Shown: positions 33,780 to 43,714 of the stretch, piece after piece
Numbering within the stretch: position 1 is the first letter of the stretch
How the letters are laid out: the number at the start of each line of letters is the position of its first letter
Origin: Pseudomonas viridiflava
Lineage (GTDB): Bacteria > Pseudomonadota > Gammaproteobacteria > Pseudomonadales > Pseudomonadaceae
DNA: 64,000 nt
Direction of reading: 5' to 3'
Assembly (NCBI RefSeq): GCF_900580675.1
Contig: NZ_UTBG01000186.1
Location: forward strand, 248,001-312,000
Notes under the pieces: generated by a model
Told to the model about the DNA's origin: nothing
Databases searched by the model: none
The model's input: only the letters and a program-made list of their open reading frames with translations
Made by a program: the position numbers and the translations under genes

Positions 33780-36218
33780 TTAGAATTTGTAGTTCACGCT
33801 GGCCACCACGTTGCGCTGGTCGCCGTAGTAGCAGTAGAAACCGTCGCAGGTGGACAGGTAGTCCTTGTTGAAGATGTTCTTGGCATCGACCGCTACTGTC
33901 ACGCCTTTCATGGAGCTGTTTACGCGGCCAAGGTCGTAGTGCACCGAGGCGTCGTAAACGGTGTAGGAACCTACGTGACCAAGGTCAGTGTTAGCGGCGT
34001 TGCCGTAGGTATCGCCGACGTAGCGTACGCCCGCGCCTACCCCGAAACCATCCAGCGGACCGCTGCGCCAAGTGTAGTCGGCCCAACCTGTGGCTTGGTT
34101 GCGTGGAAGCTGATTCATACGATTGCCTTCTTCACCGGTTGCGCCCTTGGTGATTTCGCTGTCGTTATAGGTATAGGAACCTACCAGCTTCAGGCTTTCG
34201 GTGACGTCGGCGCTGGCTTCCAGTTCCAGGCCGCGAACGCGCACTTCACCGACTTGCCGGGTGATGCTGCCTTCGGTCACCGTCGAGTTCTGTTGGGTCA
34301 GGTCGAACACTGCAGCCGTGAACAGCGCTTTGGTGCCCGGCGGCTGATATTTAATGCCCGCCTCGTACTGTTTGCCTTCTGTCGGTTTGAATGCCCCGGT
34401 GGTACCCACTTGGGTGCCGGAGCCTGCCTGGAATGATTCGGCATAGGACAAGTAGGGCGTGATGCCGTTATCGAACACATAGCTGAGTGCGGCGTTGCCA
34501 CTGAAATGTTTATCGCGCTGGGTGTTAGTGGCGTCGTTCGCGTTGTGGAAAGTGGTGCCGGTGTGTACCCAGTCTTCACGTCCGCCGAGCGTCAGGCTCC
34601 AGTTGTCCAAAGCCATCTGGTCCTGGACGTACAGACCGGTTTGCTGGGTCTTTTGGGTGTAGTCGTACATGGTGAAATACTGGACGTTGGAGAAGTCCTG
34701 CCCGTACACCGGACGATTGAAGTTGATGGTTGGCACACCTGCCGAACCCCACAACCAGCGCGCGTCGCTGGTGGAGCGCTGATGGTCGAGGCCCAGTAGC
34801 AGCGTGTGGCTCACAGCGCCAGTCTGGAAGTCGGCCTGGAAGTTGTTGTCGACGGCGAACTGGCCAATGTTTTCATCCACCTTGCCGGCCGAGCGACTTA
34901 CGTTGCCGTCGGCGTCTACTGCGACTTCAGGGCCGTTCGGGAAGAAGGCACCACCGGCGGTGATGCCTTGGAACGACAGGTCGTTCTTGGTGTAACGCAG
35001 GTTCTGGTGGAATTGCCAGGTATCGTTCAAACGGGTTTCGAAGGCATAGCCCAGCGCATGGTAGGTGCGGTCGTAGAATTCCCAGTCCGGATCCCCCAGG
35101 TTTTTGTGATGGGAGATTTTGCCGGCTGGTGAGCTCAACTTAGTACCTTGCAACGGCAGAAATTGCCCAGTGATACCGGTATCGTCCCGGGTGAACTGGG
35201 TCAGCAACGTCAGCTTGGTGTCGTCGTTGATATTCCAGGTCAGGCTTGGGGCGATGTTGTAGCGCTTGTCCGGGATGTGATCCACTGCGGTATTGCTGTC
35301 GCGCACCACGCCGCTGACGCGATAGAGGAACTGGCCTTCGTCGTCAATCTTGCCGGTGCTGTCAAAGTTGATCTGCTTGTGGTTGTTACTGCCGGCCTGT
35401 ACTTCGATTTCATTCGAGCTTTCAGCCTGGGGACGACGGCTTACCATGTCCAGCAGGCCGCCGGGTGGGGTTTGCCCGTAAACCGACGATGCGGGGCCGC
35501 GCAGCACGGCGATGCGTTCAAGGTTCCAGGTGTCGATCTTCGGTGTGGCGTAGTTGCCCTTTGGCAGCGGCAGGCCGTCGAGGAATTGAGTCGGGACAAA
35601 ACCACGCACCAGCAACCAGTCACTGCGCGAGTCGGAGCCGTAGCCCGAGCTCTGTACGCCAGCGGTATAGCGCAGCGCATCGTTAAGGTTGAGAACCGAG
35701 CGGTCGTCCATTTGCTCGCGCGTAATCACGGTGACCGAACGGGGTAGTTCGGCAATCGGTGTATCCGTTTTGGTGCCTGCAGCGGTGCGCGTTGCGACGT
35801 AACCCTCCACCGGGCCCCATGCGCTTTCATAGCTGCCTTGGCCGGTGATGCTGGTTTCGGGCAGGGCTACAACGCCATCCGGAACCGCCACCAACGTAAA
35901 CGTCCCCGCACTGCTCTGCTCCAACTGCAACCCGGTGCCCCGCAACGCTTCACGCAGCGCGCCTTGGGCATCGAACTGGCCCTGTACCGGTGCCGAGGTT
36001 TTACCCGAGGCCAGCGCCGGGTTGAGGGTCAGCGCGAGGCCGGCCTGGCTGGCGATCTGGTTCAGGGTACTGGCCAGCGGTGCGGCCGGCAGGTTGTAGG
36101 CGCGCACGCTGGAAGCCTGCTCGGCGGCGAACAGCGAGGTGCTGGCCAGCGGGGCGCTGAGGGCTATGGCCATGGCTAACAGGCTGGGGCGCAACAGGGT
36201 GTCTAGCGTGCGGGACAT
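33780..36218 (-). CDS. fiuA: TonB-dependent hydroxamate siderophore receptor (FiuA-like)
   Basis: The 812-residue outer-membrane transporter has a signal peptide to about residue 33, an STN signalling domain (YNLPAAPLASTLNQIASQAGLALTL), a plug domain (IAELPRSVTVITREQMDD, RGFVPTQFLDGLPLP, SSVYGQTPPGGLLDMVSRRP) and a 22-strand barrel ending in YKF. The C-terminal STCDGFYCYYGDQRNV pattern is typical of ferrichrome/ferrioxamine-type receptors. The STN domain fits control by the FecR/FecI pair encoded upstream. The ATG at 36218 follows AGGAGCCGCCCT. FiuA is assigned from the signature and the P. aeruginosa PA0470-PA0472 order; the ligand is not proven. Confidence 0.82.
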   Translation of the reverse strand: MSRTLDTLLRPSLLAMAIALSAPLASTSLFAAEQASSVRAYNLPAAPLASTLNQIASQAGLALTLNPALASGKTSAPVQGQFDAQGALREALRGTGLQLEQSSAGTFTLVAVPDGVVALPETSITGQGSYESAWGPVEGYVATRTAAGTKTDTPIAELPRSVTVITREQMDDRSVLNLNDALRYTAGVQSSGYGSDSRSDWLLVRGFVPTQFLDGLPLPKGNYATPKIDTWNLERIAVLRGPASSVYGQTPPGGLLDMVSRRPQAESSNEIEVQAGSNNHKQINFDSTGKIDDEGQFLYRVSGVVRDSNTAVDHIPDKRYNIAPSLTWNINDDTKLTLLTQFTRDDTGITGQFLPLQGTKLSSPAGKISHHKNLGDPDWEFYDRTYHALGYAFETRLNDTWQFHQNLRYTKNDLSFQGITAGGAFFPNGPEVAVDADGNVSRSAGKVDENIGQFAVDNNFQADFQTGAVSHTLLLGLDHQRSTSDARWLWGSAGVPTINFNRPVYGQDFSNVQYFTMYDYTQKTQQTGLYVQDQMALDNWSLTLGGREDWVHTGTTFHNANDATNTQRDKHFSGNAALSYVFDNGITPYLSYAESFQAGSGTQVGTTGAFKPTEGKQYEAGIKYQPPGTKALFTAAVFDLTQQNSTVTEGSITRQVGEVRVRGLELEASADVTESLKLVGSYTYNDSEITKGATGEEGNRMNQLPRNQATGWADYTWRSGPLDGFGVGAGVRYVGDTYGNAANTDLGHVGSYTVYDASVHYDLGRVNSSMKGVTVAVDAKNIFNKDYLSTCDGFYCYYGDQRNVVASVNYKF

Positions 36219-36336
36219 AGGGCGGCTCCTGAATGGAAGTAATTCGCAATTGCCTATGTGCCGAACGAGATTTGAAAAGTGATAGGGCCGGATGAAAATA
36301 TTTTTTATTTGGGACCCTGCGGTGTTCATGAGGGCG

Positions 36337-36410
36337 TCATCGCAGGCAAGCCAGCTCCCACCTTTTGATCTGTGAATACCTTCAAAGGTGGGAGCTGGCT
36401 TGCCTGCGAA
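36337..36410. repeat. REPIN between the anti-sigma (FecR) and receptor genes
   Basis: The inverted arms 36337-36362 and 36387-36410 have the AGCTGGCTTGCCTGCGA core. The pair lies in the 216-base gap of this iron-uptake locus. Confidence 0.93.
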
Positions 36411-36434
36411 AGCAATTGCCCAGTCACCGCAGAC

Positions 36435-37403
36435 CTAAGGTTTGGCACTCACGGTCACCCACCACGGCGTGTGTTGCTCGATCTGCACCGGCAGGGTCGG
36501 CAGCAGGGCGTTGAGCGCCAGGGTGGTGTCGTGTAACGGGAAGCTGCCGGTGATGCGCAGGTCGGCGACGTTTTTATCCACACCCAGGTGCCCGGTGCGG
36601 TAGCGGCTGAGTTCGTCGACCACATCGCCCAGGCGGGCGTTGTCGACCACCAGCATGCCGCGCGTCCAGGCGTCGGTCGCAGGGGTGAAGGCCAGCGCCG
36701 GGCCGAGGCCGTCGCTGCGCATCAGCACTTGCTGGCCCTCCTTGAAGATCTGTTCGCGCTGCAGCGCTTCGGGCTGGGCGCCGACGGCCGACTGCAGCAC
36801 GCTCAGGCGGGTGGCGTCGTCTTCGCGCTTGACGATAAACCGCGTGCCCAGTGCGCGCAGGCTTCCGTCGCGGGTTTGCACGTAGAACGGCCGCGCATCG
36901 TTGTGGCCGGTCTCGACGAGGATTTCGCCTTCCTGCAACACGATCAGCCGGCGCTTTTCATCGAAACGCACGTCGATGGCGCTGTGGGTATTGAGATTGA
37001 TCACCGTGCCGTCCGCCAGCTTCAGCGTGCGCTGCTCGCCGGTCGCGGTGCGTTGGTCGGCCAGCCAATAGTGGATCGGCACGTAGCGTTCGCCGGCAAA
37101 CAGTGCCAGGCCGCAGACCAGCGCAATGCTCGCCAGGCCGCTGCCCAGCTTGCGCACGCGCTGGCGAATGCCTTCGCGCGACTGCAATAACGCCGCCCGT
37201 GCCGGACCTGAGGCCACGCTGAAACGCTGGTCGAGCATGCCCAGCTGGCGCCATGCACGGGCGTGCTCTTCATGGCTGGCCAGCCATTTGCTGAATTCTT
37301 CGCGCTCAATGGGGCTGCCGTCGCCTGAATCCAGGGACAGCTGCCAGGCAATCGCGGCATCGAGCACGCGGGCCGACACTGGCTTGGAGCTGATCCTGTT
37401 CAC
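36435..37403 (-). CDS. fiuR: FecR-family transmembrane sigma regulator
   Basis: The 322-residue protein has an N-terminal DUF4880 part (AIAWQLSLDSGDGSPIEREEFSKWLASHEEHARAW), a membrane segment near residues 78-98, and a periplasmic FecR domain (RTLKLADGTVINLNTHSAIDVRF, ILVETGH) followed by an STN-like C-terminal end. It relays receptor occupancy to the sigma factor. The start is GTG at 37403, overlapping the sigma gene stop by four bases (GTGA). Confidence 0.85.
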   Translation of the reverse strand: MNRISSKPVSARVLDAAIAWQLSLDSGDGSPIEREEFSKWLASHEEHARAWRQLGMLDQRFSVASGPARAALLQSREGIRQRVRKLGSGLASIALVCGLALFAGERYVPIHYWLADQRTATGEQRTLKLADGTVINLNTHSAIDVRFDEKRRLIVLQEGEILVETGHNDARPFYVQTRDGSLRALGTRFIVKREDDATRLSVLQSAVGAQPEALQREQIFKEGQQVLMRSDGLGPALAFTPATDAWTRGMLVVDNARLGDVVDELSRYRTGHLGVDKNVADLRITGSFPLHDTTLALNALLPTLPVQIEQHTPWWVTVSAKP

Positions 37404-37918
37404 AGCGGCTCGCCATACAGCGCGATGTAGCACTGGCGAATGCCCTGGGCCAGGTACTGCCGTACGCGAGGCACGGATACACCGAGGCGCTGGGCGATTT
37501 CCGCGTGGCCCAGGCCGTCGAGGCGGTTGTACAGGAACGCCGCGCGGGCCTTGCTCGAGAGCTTGCCGAGCAGGCGGTCGATGGCCTTGAGGTCTTCGAG
37601 GATCAGTTGCTGTTCTTCGGGCGAGGGGTGTTCGCTTTCCGGGATCAGCATCAGTTCGGTGAGGTAGGCCTGTTCCAGGGCGGCGCGACGGAAATAGTCG
37701 AACAGCAAGCCTTTGGCGATCGCCACCAGAAACGCGCGAGGCTCACGCGGTTCGCGCAGCTCGTCACGGCCGAGCAGGCGCATGAAGGTGTCCTGGCTCA
37801 GGTCTTCCGCGCGGCTCGGGCAGGCCACGTTGCGGCGCAGCCAGGCCAACAGCCAGCCGCGATGGTCGCGATACAACGCGCCAACAAGCTCACTGTGTGG
37901 GTTCTGGACCGACGACAA
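37400..37918 (-). CDS. fiuI: FecI-family iron-starvation ECF sigma factor
   Basis: The 172-residue ECF sigma factor has region 2 (LVGALYRDHRGWLLAWLRRNVACPSRAEDLSQDTFMRLL) and region 4 (KARAAFLYNRLDGLGHAEIAQRLGVSVPRVRQYLAQGIRQC). It should drive transcription of the siderophore receptor when the ligand is present. The start is TTG at 37918; no in-frame ATG exists upstream. A Fur-box-like sequence lies 32 bases before it. Confidence 0.87.
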   Translation of the reverse strand: MSSVQNPHSELVGALYRDHRGWLLAWLRRNVACPSRAEDLSQDTFMRLLGRDELREPREPRAFLVAIAKGLLFDYFRRAALEQAYLTELMLIPESEHPSPEEQQLILEDLKAIDRLLGKLSSKARAAFLYNRLDGLGHAEIAQRLGVSVPRVRQYLAQGIRQCYIALYGEPL

Positions 37919-37949
37919 GGCATCACCGAATAAACAAGAGGTTTAAACT

Positions 37950-37968
37950 AACGAGAATTATTCGCGAT
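37950..37968 (-). promoter_or_regulatory. Candidate Fur box upstream of the FecI-type sigma gene
   Basis: AACGAGAATTATTCGCGAT matches 15 of 19 positions of the AATGAGAATTATTCTCATT form of the Fur site. It is placed where the promoter of the sigma gene is expected, so iron repression is likely. Confidence 0.6.
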
Positions 37969-38018
37969 TGTGGCAGAGGCGTGGGGCCGGCGCAATTGGC
38001 GTCTGTCGGGAGATGAGA

Positions 38019-38726
38019 TTAAAACGATGGCGCTTGTTTACGCCGTTTCCATTGGCCCAAACGCGCTTGCAGCGCTTGCGGCGAGTCGACTTGCTGCTGG
38101 CGTGCGCGGCTGAACAGAATCAGCATCAGCTCCGCCGTGGCCAAGGCATCGGCGCTGGCGTGGTGGCGCTCGCCCACTTGCAGGTTGAAGTAATGGATCC
38201 AGTCGTCCAGCCCGGCTTCGCGGATATGCGCCTCGGGGCACAGCAGTGGGGCGATATCGGCAACATCGAGAAACGAATGCGCCAGGCGGTAACCCAGGCT
38301 GTCCTTCAGCGCGCGGCAAAGCATGTGTTGATCGAACGGCGCATGAAAGGCCAGCAGCGGGCTATCGCCGACAAACTGCATAAAGTCCAGCAACGCTTCC
38401 ACCGGGTCGCTGCCGGCAGCAATCGCGCTGGGCCCCAGGCCGTGGATCAGTACGCTGGGGCTGAGTTTGGTTTCGGCGCGATGCAAGGTGCGCTCGAACA
38501 GTTGCGAGAAATCCACCGCGCCGTCCTCGATCACCACTGCGCCGATGGAGAGCACCTGGTCGCGGTTGAGGTTCAGGCCGCTGGTTTCCAGGTCCACCAC
38601 TACCCAGCGCTGGCTTCGCAGCGAGCCATCGCCCAGCACGGCGGGTTTGGGCAACTGCTCCAGGCGCCGTTGTTGCGCCGCATTCAGCCGGGGTTTGGCT
38701 GCGCGCAGCCAGCCGAACAGGCTCAC
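38019..38726 (-). CDS. DnaQ-like 3'-5' exonuclease
   Basis: The 235-residue protein has the DEDDh exonuclease motifs: WVVVDLETSGLN (Exo I, D and E near residues 45-47), LAFHAPFDQHML (Exo II) and ERHHASADALATAELML (Exo III, with the H and D). It resembles DNA polymerase III epsilon but is a separate paralogue. The start is GTG and overlaps the stop of the upstream cNMP/CBS gene by four bases (GTGA). That tight coupling suggests the two proteins act together; the substrate is unknown. Confidence 0.88.
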   Translation of the reverse strand: MSLFGWLRAAKPRLNAAQQRRLEQLPKPAVLGDGSLRSQRWVVVDLETSGLNLNRDQVLSIGAVVIEDGAVDFSQLFERTLHRAETKLSPSVLIHGLGPSAIAAGSDPVEALLDFMQFVGDSPLLAFHAPFDQHMLCRALKDSLGYRLAHSFLDVADIAPLLCPEAHIREAGLDDWIHYFNLQVGERHHASADALATAELMLILFSRARQQQVDSPQALQARLGQWKRRKQAPSF

Positions 38727-40696
38727 AGCTGGTACCGCAGGGTCAGGCTGCTTTGCAGGCGCTGGGCCTGGCGCAGGGATTCACGCAGGATGCGTCGGTC
38801 GAGGTGGTTGAGGCTGTCGGGGTCGACGCGGTTGGAGTACGGCTGGTTTTCCCGGGTCTGCAACTGATGCTGCTGCATGCGGGTTTGCTGGATAAAGTGG
38901 TAAGCCTCTTCATAGGCGGCGCCGTCCAGCGGTTCGATGACTTCCTTGACCACCAGTTGGCGCAGGCGCTCCAGGGTGTTGTTGGCGTGGATGCCATTGG
39001 CCAGGGCCAGCAGGCGCGCGCCGTCCACAAAAGGTGTAAGGCCTTGCACCTTGAGGTCCAGGGTGGCCTTTTCGCCACCTTTACGCGTCAGCACAAATTC
39101 GCGGAAACGTCCTACCGGCGGGCGCTGGCGCAAGGCATTCTCGGCCAGCATGCGCTGGAACAGCCGGTTATCCGCGACTTGATCCAGAATGCCCTGACGC
39201 AACTGTTCGCAACCCTGCTCGTCGCCCCAGACCACGCGCAAGTCGAAATAGATGCTCGACCCCAGCAGGTTCTCCGGCGTCGCCTCGCGGATAAACGAAC
39301 CGAAGCGCCGCGCCCACTCGGCCCGCGACAGGCACAGCTCGGGGTTGCCGGCCATGATATTGCCCTTGCACAGGCTGAAACCGCACAGCGCCAGGCTCTG
39401 GTTGATCTGCTGCGCCAGGGGCAGCAGGCGCCCACGGATCATGGCGGCGTCGACGGCGTCCTCGGCGTCGAACAGGATGCCGTTGTCCTGGTCGGTAAAC
39501 AGCGTTTGCTCGCGGCGGCCCTCGCTGCCGAAACACAGCCAGCTGAACGGCACGCCGGGGTCGCCTTTTTCGGCCAGGGTCAGCTCGATCACCCGGCACA
39601 CGGTGTGATCGTTCAGCAAGGTAATGATGTGGGTGATCTGGGTCGACGACGCGCCATGCGCGAGCATCCGCTCGACCAACTGGCCGATCTCCCCGCGAAT
39701 CGCCACCAGGTTTTCCACGCGGGGCGCATTGCGGATGGTGCGGGCCAGGTGCACCAGGTCGACCCGTTGCAGGGAAAACAGGTCGCGCTCGGACACCACG
39801 CCGCACAGGCGCTGGTCTTTGACCAGGCAGACGTGGGCGATATGCCGCTCGGTCATGGCGATGGCGGCGTCGAAGGCGCTGTGGTCCGGGGTCAGAAAGA
39901 ACGGCGCCTGGGTCATGTGGTCGTCGATGCGTCGGCTGAAATCACTGGTGCCGTCCGCCACCACCTGGCGCAAGTCGCGCAGGGTGAAAATCCCCAGCGG
40001 CGCCTTGTGCTCGTCGACGATCACAATGCTGCCGACCTGCTGCTCGTGCATCTGCGTGACCGCCTCGCGCAGTGGTGTGTCCGGGCTGCAGGTGACCGGG
40101 TGGCGCATGGCCAATTCGCCGAGGCGGGTGTTCAGGGAATATTGCGTGCCAAGGGTTTCCACGGCCTTTTGCTGGACCTGCTGGTTGACCTGGTCCAACA
40201 GGCTGCTGACGCCGCGCAGGGCAAAGTCGCGAAACGGGCTGGACAGCGCGAACAGTTTTATAAAGGCCGGCTTGTTCAGTTGCAGGCAGAAGGTGTCTTC
40301 GGCGGCCTTGTGCTCGGTGCGGGTTGCCCTTTCACCGAGTAGCGCCGCGAGGGGGAAACACTCGCCGGTGGTGATTTCGAAGGTGGTTTGCGTCCCTTCT
40401 TGATTTAACCCAGGCCGCTCCCCCACGACCCGGCCCTGCTTGACGATATAAAAGTGTTCGACCGGCCCACCCGACGGCTTGAGAATGCTCTCACCGGGGC
40501 CGAAGAAGCGTAATTGACACTGTTCGACCAGAAACGCCAGGTGCGCGTGTTCCATCTGGTTGAACGGCGGGAAACGCTGCAGGAATTGCAGAGTGCCGTG
40601 GATGTTCTGCAATACGGCAGTTTTTCCCGCCTGGGCGAAGGCATCAGCTTTACTCATAACAGTGACCGCAATTTTTTTGTCGTTATCGTCCCTCAT
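38723..40696 (-). CDS. cNMP-binding/CBS/DUF294 nucleotidyltransferase-like protein
   Basis: The 657-residue cytoplasmic protein has a cyclic-nucleotide-binding-like domain (about 40-160; FFGPGESILKPSG), two CBS domains (about 200-330; TPLREAVTQMHEQQVGSIVIVDEH, HIAHVCLVKDQRLCGVVSERDL), a DUF294 nucleotidyltransferase-like domain (GSEGRREQTLFTDQDNGILF near 395) and its C-terminal helical domain. Related proteins are thought to be signal-controlled nucleotidyltransferases. ATG 40696 has AGGAG six bases upstream. It is coupled to the exonuclease gene. Confidence 0.85.
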   Translation of the reverse strand: MRDDNDKKIAVTVMSKADAFAQAGKTAVLQNIHGTLQFLQRFPPFNQMEHAHLAFLVEQCQLRFFGPGESILKPSGGPVEHFYIVKQGRVVGERPGLNQEGTQTTFEITTGECFPLAALLGERATRTEHKAAEDTFCLQLNKPAFIKLFALSSPFRDFALRGVSSLLDQVNQQVQQKAVETLGTQYSLNTRLGELAMRHPVTCSPDTPLREAVTQMHEQQVGSIVIVDEHKAPLGIFTLRDLRQVVADGTSDFSRRIDDHMTQAPFFLTPDHSAFDAAIAMTERHIAHVCLVKDQRLCGVVSERDLFSLQRVDLVHLARTIRNAPRVENLVAIRGEIGQLVERMLAHGASSTQITHIITLLNDHTVCRVIELTLAEKGDPGVPFSWLCFGSEGRREQTLFTDQDNGILFDAEDAVDAAMIRGRLLPLAQQINQSLALCGFSLCKGNIMAGNPELCLSRAEWARRFGSFIREATPENLLGSSIYFDLRVVWGDEQGCEQLRQGILDQVADNRLFQRMLAENALRQRPPVGRFREFVLTRKGGEKATLDLKVQGLTPFVDGARLLALANGIHANNTLERLRQLVVKEVIEPLDGAAYEEAYHFIQQTRMQQHQLQTRENQPYSNRVDPDSLNHLDRRILRESLRQAQRLQSSLTLRYQL

Positions 40697-40881
40697 GGTC
40701 GACTCCTGCGCGGCGGGTGCCCATTGGACGTAAGTCTAGGTCGCTGAAAACGCCGCAAACTAAGGAAAAACCTTACATGACTATCGTCCAAACCCCGTAG
40801 AACACCCACTAGGCAAACTTTCCGACGAAGTGCACATTGTTCGCCCTTCCGCAGATGTCTGACGAGTGTGCTGGGAGATTG

Positions 40882-41349
40882 ATGAGAACTGCTGAGAACC
40901 GTATGTCCGACCACGATATTTTGAGTGATGCCGAGCGCGAGGCGCTGAGCGCCGTAATGCTGGAGCCTGATCTACCGCCACAACGCGTACTGATTGTTGA
41001 CGACGACAAGGACGCGCGTGAGTTGCTGGCGGAGATCCTGGGGCTGGACGGTATTCGCTGCATGACTGCCGACAGTGGCAAGACAGCGTGGGAGTTGTTG
41101 AGCTCCAGCAGCTCTATCGGTTTGCTGATCACCGACCTGCGCATGGCGCCGAGCAATGGCCTGGAACTGATCCGAAAAGTCCGCAGCTCCACCCGGGCAG
41201 CCTTGCCGATCATCATTATGTCGGGCGACGCTGAAGCTCCTGATGTGATCGATGCAATGCATTTGAGCGTGGTGGACTTTTTGCTCAAGCCGATTGATAG
41301 CGTGAAGCTGGCCAAGATGGTGAAGCGGGAATTGGGGATGGCTTCCTGA
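40882..41349 (+). CDS. Single-domain response regulator
   Basis: The 155-residue protein has a 30-residue N-terminal arm (SDHDILSDAEREALSAVML) and one receiver domain: acidic pair DDD in LIVDDDKDAREL, phospho-acceptor D85 in LLITDLRMAPSNG, and the lysine in FLLKPIDSVKLA. There is no output domain and no kinase gene beside it. The start at 40882 has GGGAG upstream at short spacing; ATG 40903 (MSDHDI) is an alternative. It is divergent from the cNMP/CBS gene. Confidence 0.82.
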   Translation: MRTAENRMSDHDILSDAEREALSAVMLEPDLPPQRVLIVDDDKDARELLAEILGLDGIRCMTADSGKTAWELLSSSSSIGLLITDLRMAPSNGLELIRKVRSSTRAALPIIIMSGDAEAPDVIDAMHLSVVDFLLKPIDSVKLAKMVKRELGMAS

Positions 41350-41374
41350 CTTTTGTGTTGAGTCTGCCGGCCCC

Positions 41375-41440
41375 ATCGCGGGCAAGCCCGGCTCCCACAT
41401 TTGAAATGCATTTCCCTGTGGGAGCTGGCTTGCCTGCGAT
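41375..41440. repeat. REP pair
   Basis: The inverted arms 41375-41398 (ATCGCGGGCAAGCCCGGCTC) and 41418-41440 lie between the convergent response regulator and malate synthase genes. Confidence 0.9.
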
Positions 41441-41458
41441 GCTGTCGACAGCCCCAAT

Positions 41459-41493
41459 AAAAAGGCCCTGATCTCACGATCAGGGCCTTTTCA
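41459..41493. terminator. Bidirectional intrinsic terminator
   Basis: AAAGGCCCTGATC-TCAC-GATCAGGGCCTTT has a 13-base-pair perfect stem with an A run on one side and a T run on the other. It serves both the response regulator gene and glcB. Confidence 0.9.
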
Positions 41494-41494
41494 T

Positions 41495-43672
41495 TTACAG
41501 GCCGTTTTTAGCCTTGAACTCCCGACGCCTGCGGTGCAACACCGGCTCGGTATAACCGTTAGGCTGCCTGGTGCCTTCAATCACCAGCTCGACCGCCGCC
41601 TGGAAGGCGATGTTGCTGTCGAAATCCGGTGCCAGTGGGCGGTACAGCGCGTCCCCCGCATTCTGACGGTCGACCACCGGCGCCATGCGCTTGAGGCTCT
41701 CCATCACCTGGTCTTGGTTGACGATGCCGTGGCGCAACCAGTTGGCGATGTGCTGGCTGGAGATGCGCAGGGTGGCGCGGTCTTCCATCAGGCCGACGTC
41801 GTTGATGTCCGGGACTTTCGAGCAACCGACACCCTGGTCGATCCAGCGCACCACGTAACCGAGGATGCCCTGGGCGTTGTTGTCTAGCTCGTTACGGATT
41901 TCTTCGTCGGACCAATCGGTGTTGCTGGCCAGAGGAATCGTCAGGATGTCATCCACCGACGCGCGCTCGCGCTTGGCCAGTTCGGCCTGCCGCGCGAACA
42001 CGTCGACCTTGTGGTAGTGCAGCGCGTGCAGCGCAGCGGCGGTGGGCGAGGGCACCCAGGCGGTGTTGGCACCGGCCAGTGGGTGGGCGATTTTCTGTTC
42101 GAGCATTGCCGCCATCAGGTCGGGCATGGCCCACATGCCTTTACCGATCTGCGCACGGCCTTGCAGGCCGGTGCTCAGGCCGATATCGACGTTCCAGTTC
42201 TCATACGCGCCGATCCATTTTTCAGCCTTCATCGCGGCCTTGCGCACCATCGCGCCGGCTTCCATGGAGGTGTGGATTTCGTCGCCGGTACGGTCGAGGA
42301 AGCCGGTGTTGATAAACACCACACGCTCGCTGGCCGCCTTGATGCACGCCTTGAGGTTGACCGTGGTGCGGCGCTCCTCGTCCATGATCCCGACCTTGAG
42401 GGTGTTGCGCGGCAGGTTCAGCACGTCTTCGATGCGGCCGAACAGCTCGTTGGTGAACGCCGCTTCTTCGGGGCCATGCATTTTCGGTTTCACGATGTAC
42501 ACGGAACCGGTGCGGCTGTTTTTGCGCGTGCTGTTGCCGTTGAGGCTGTGGATCGCCGCCAGGCTGGTGAGCAGGCCGTCGAGGATGCCTTCCGGCACTT
42601 CGTTGCCGTCTTTGTCGAGGATCGCGTCGATGGTCATCAAGTGGCCAACGTTGCGCACGAACAGCAGCGAGCGACCGTGCAGGGTCACGTCCTGGCCATC
42701 CACGCCGGTGTACACGCGGTCGGCGTTCATGGTGCGGGTGAAGGTCTTGCCGCCCTTGGCCACTTCTTCGGCGAGGTCGCCCTTCATCAGGCCCAGCCAG
42801 TTGCGGTAGATCACCACTTTGTCATCGGCATCGACGGCGGCGACGGAGTCTTCGCAATCCATGATGGTGGTCAGCGCCGCTTCCATCAGCACGTCTTTGA
42901 CGCCGGCGGCGTCGGTCTGGCCGACCGGGGTGCTGGCGTCGATCTGGATTTCGAAGTGCAGGCCGTTGTGTTTCAGCAGGATCGCGATGGGCTGGGCCGC
43001 AGGACCCTGGAAGCCGATCAACTGCGCGTCATCGCGCAGGCCGCTGTTGCTGCCGCCCTTGAGGCTGACGATCAGCACGCCATCGACAATCTTGTAGCCG
43101 GTCGAGTCGACGTGGCTGCCGGCGCTGAGCGGCGCGGCCTCATCGAGGAAAGCACGGGCAAAGGCGATGACTTTGTCGCCACGCACCTTGTTGTAGCCCT
43201 TGCCCTTCTCGGCGCCGTCGGCTTCGCTGATGGCGTCGGTGCCATACAACGCGTCATACAGTGAGCCCCAGCGCGCATTGGAGGCGTTGAGGGCGAAACG
43301 TGCGTTCATCACCGGCACCACCAGCTGTGGGCCGGCCATGCGCGCGATTTCGTCATCGACGTTTTGCGTCGAGGCCTGGAAGTCTGCGGCTTCTGGCAGC
43401 AGGTATCCGATGTCTTGCAGGAAGGCTTTGTAGGCCACCGGGTCGTGGGCCTGGCCGGCGTGAGTCTGGTGCCAGGTATCGATCCGCGCCTGGAAATCGT
43501 CGCGTTTGGCGAGTAGGGCTTTATTCTTCGGTGCCAGGTCGTGGATGACCTTGTCGGCGCCGGCCCAGAACTGGTCGGCAGTGATGCCGGTACCGGGAAT
43601 GGCTTCGTTGTTCACGAAGTCGAACAGGACTTTGGCGACCTGCAGGCCACCGACTTGAACGTGTTCAGTCAT
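41495..43672 (-). CDS. glcB: Malate synthase G
   Basis: GlcB condenses glyoxylate with acetyl-CoA to malate, in the glyoxylate shunt and glycolate use. The 725-residue length is exact for the G isoform. Landmarks are [23 protein letters not shown], the catalytic region [37 protein letters not shown] and the C-terminal [17 protein letters not shown] with the general base aspartate nearby. The start at 43672 (MTEHVQVGG) has GTGAGGCAAGCA before it. It is divergent from gcvR. Confidence 0.96.
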   Translation of the reverse strand: MTEHVQVGGLQVAKVLFDFVNNEAIPGTGITADQFWAGADKVIHDLAPKNKALLAKRDDFQARIDTWHQTHAGQAHDPVAYKAFLQDIGYLLPEAADFQASTQNVDDEIARMAGPQLVVPVMNARFALNASNARWGSLYDALYGTDAISEADGAEKGKGYNKVRGDKVIAFARAFLDEAAPLSAGSHVDSTGYKIVDGVLIVSLKGGSNSGLRDDAQLIGFQGPAAQPIAILLKHNGLHFEIQIDASTPVGQTDAAGVKDVLMEAALTTIMDCEDSVAAVDADDKVVIYRNWLGLMKGDLAEEVAKGGKTFTRTMNADRVYTGVDGQDVTLHGRSLLFVRNVGHLMTIDAILDKDGNEVPEGILDGLLTSLAAIHSLNGNSTRKNSRTGSVYIVKPKMHGPEEAAFTNELFGRIEDVLNLPRNTLKVGIMDEERRTTVNLKACIKAASERVVFINTGFLDRTGDEIHTSMEAGAMVRKAAMKAEKWIGAYENWNVDIGLSTGLQGRAQIGKGMWAMPDLMAAMLEQKIAHPLAGANTAWVPSPTAAALHALHYHKVDVFARQAELAKRERASVDDILTIPLASNTDWSDEEIRNELDNNAQGILGYVVRWIDQGVGCSKVPDINDVGLMEDRATLRISSQHIANWLRHGIVNQDQVMESLKRMAPVVDRQNAGDALYRPLAPDFDSNIAFQAAVELVIEGTRQPNGYTEPVLHRRRREFKAKNGL

Positions 43673-43714
43673 TGCTTGCCTCACTCTGCGGAGCTATGCG
43701 CTTTTTCAGATTTT

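Noticed and set aside
34806-35747. Plus-strand frames inside the TonB receptor gene
   Set aside because: They are shadows of the receptor gene; no ribosome site, no recognisable domain.
36219-36434. FecI-type promoter before the receptor gene
   Set aside because: The gap is AT-rich near the gene but I could not find a convincing -35/-10 pair of the iron-starvation sigma type, so none is annotated.
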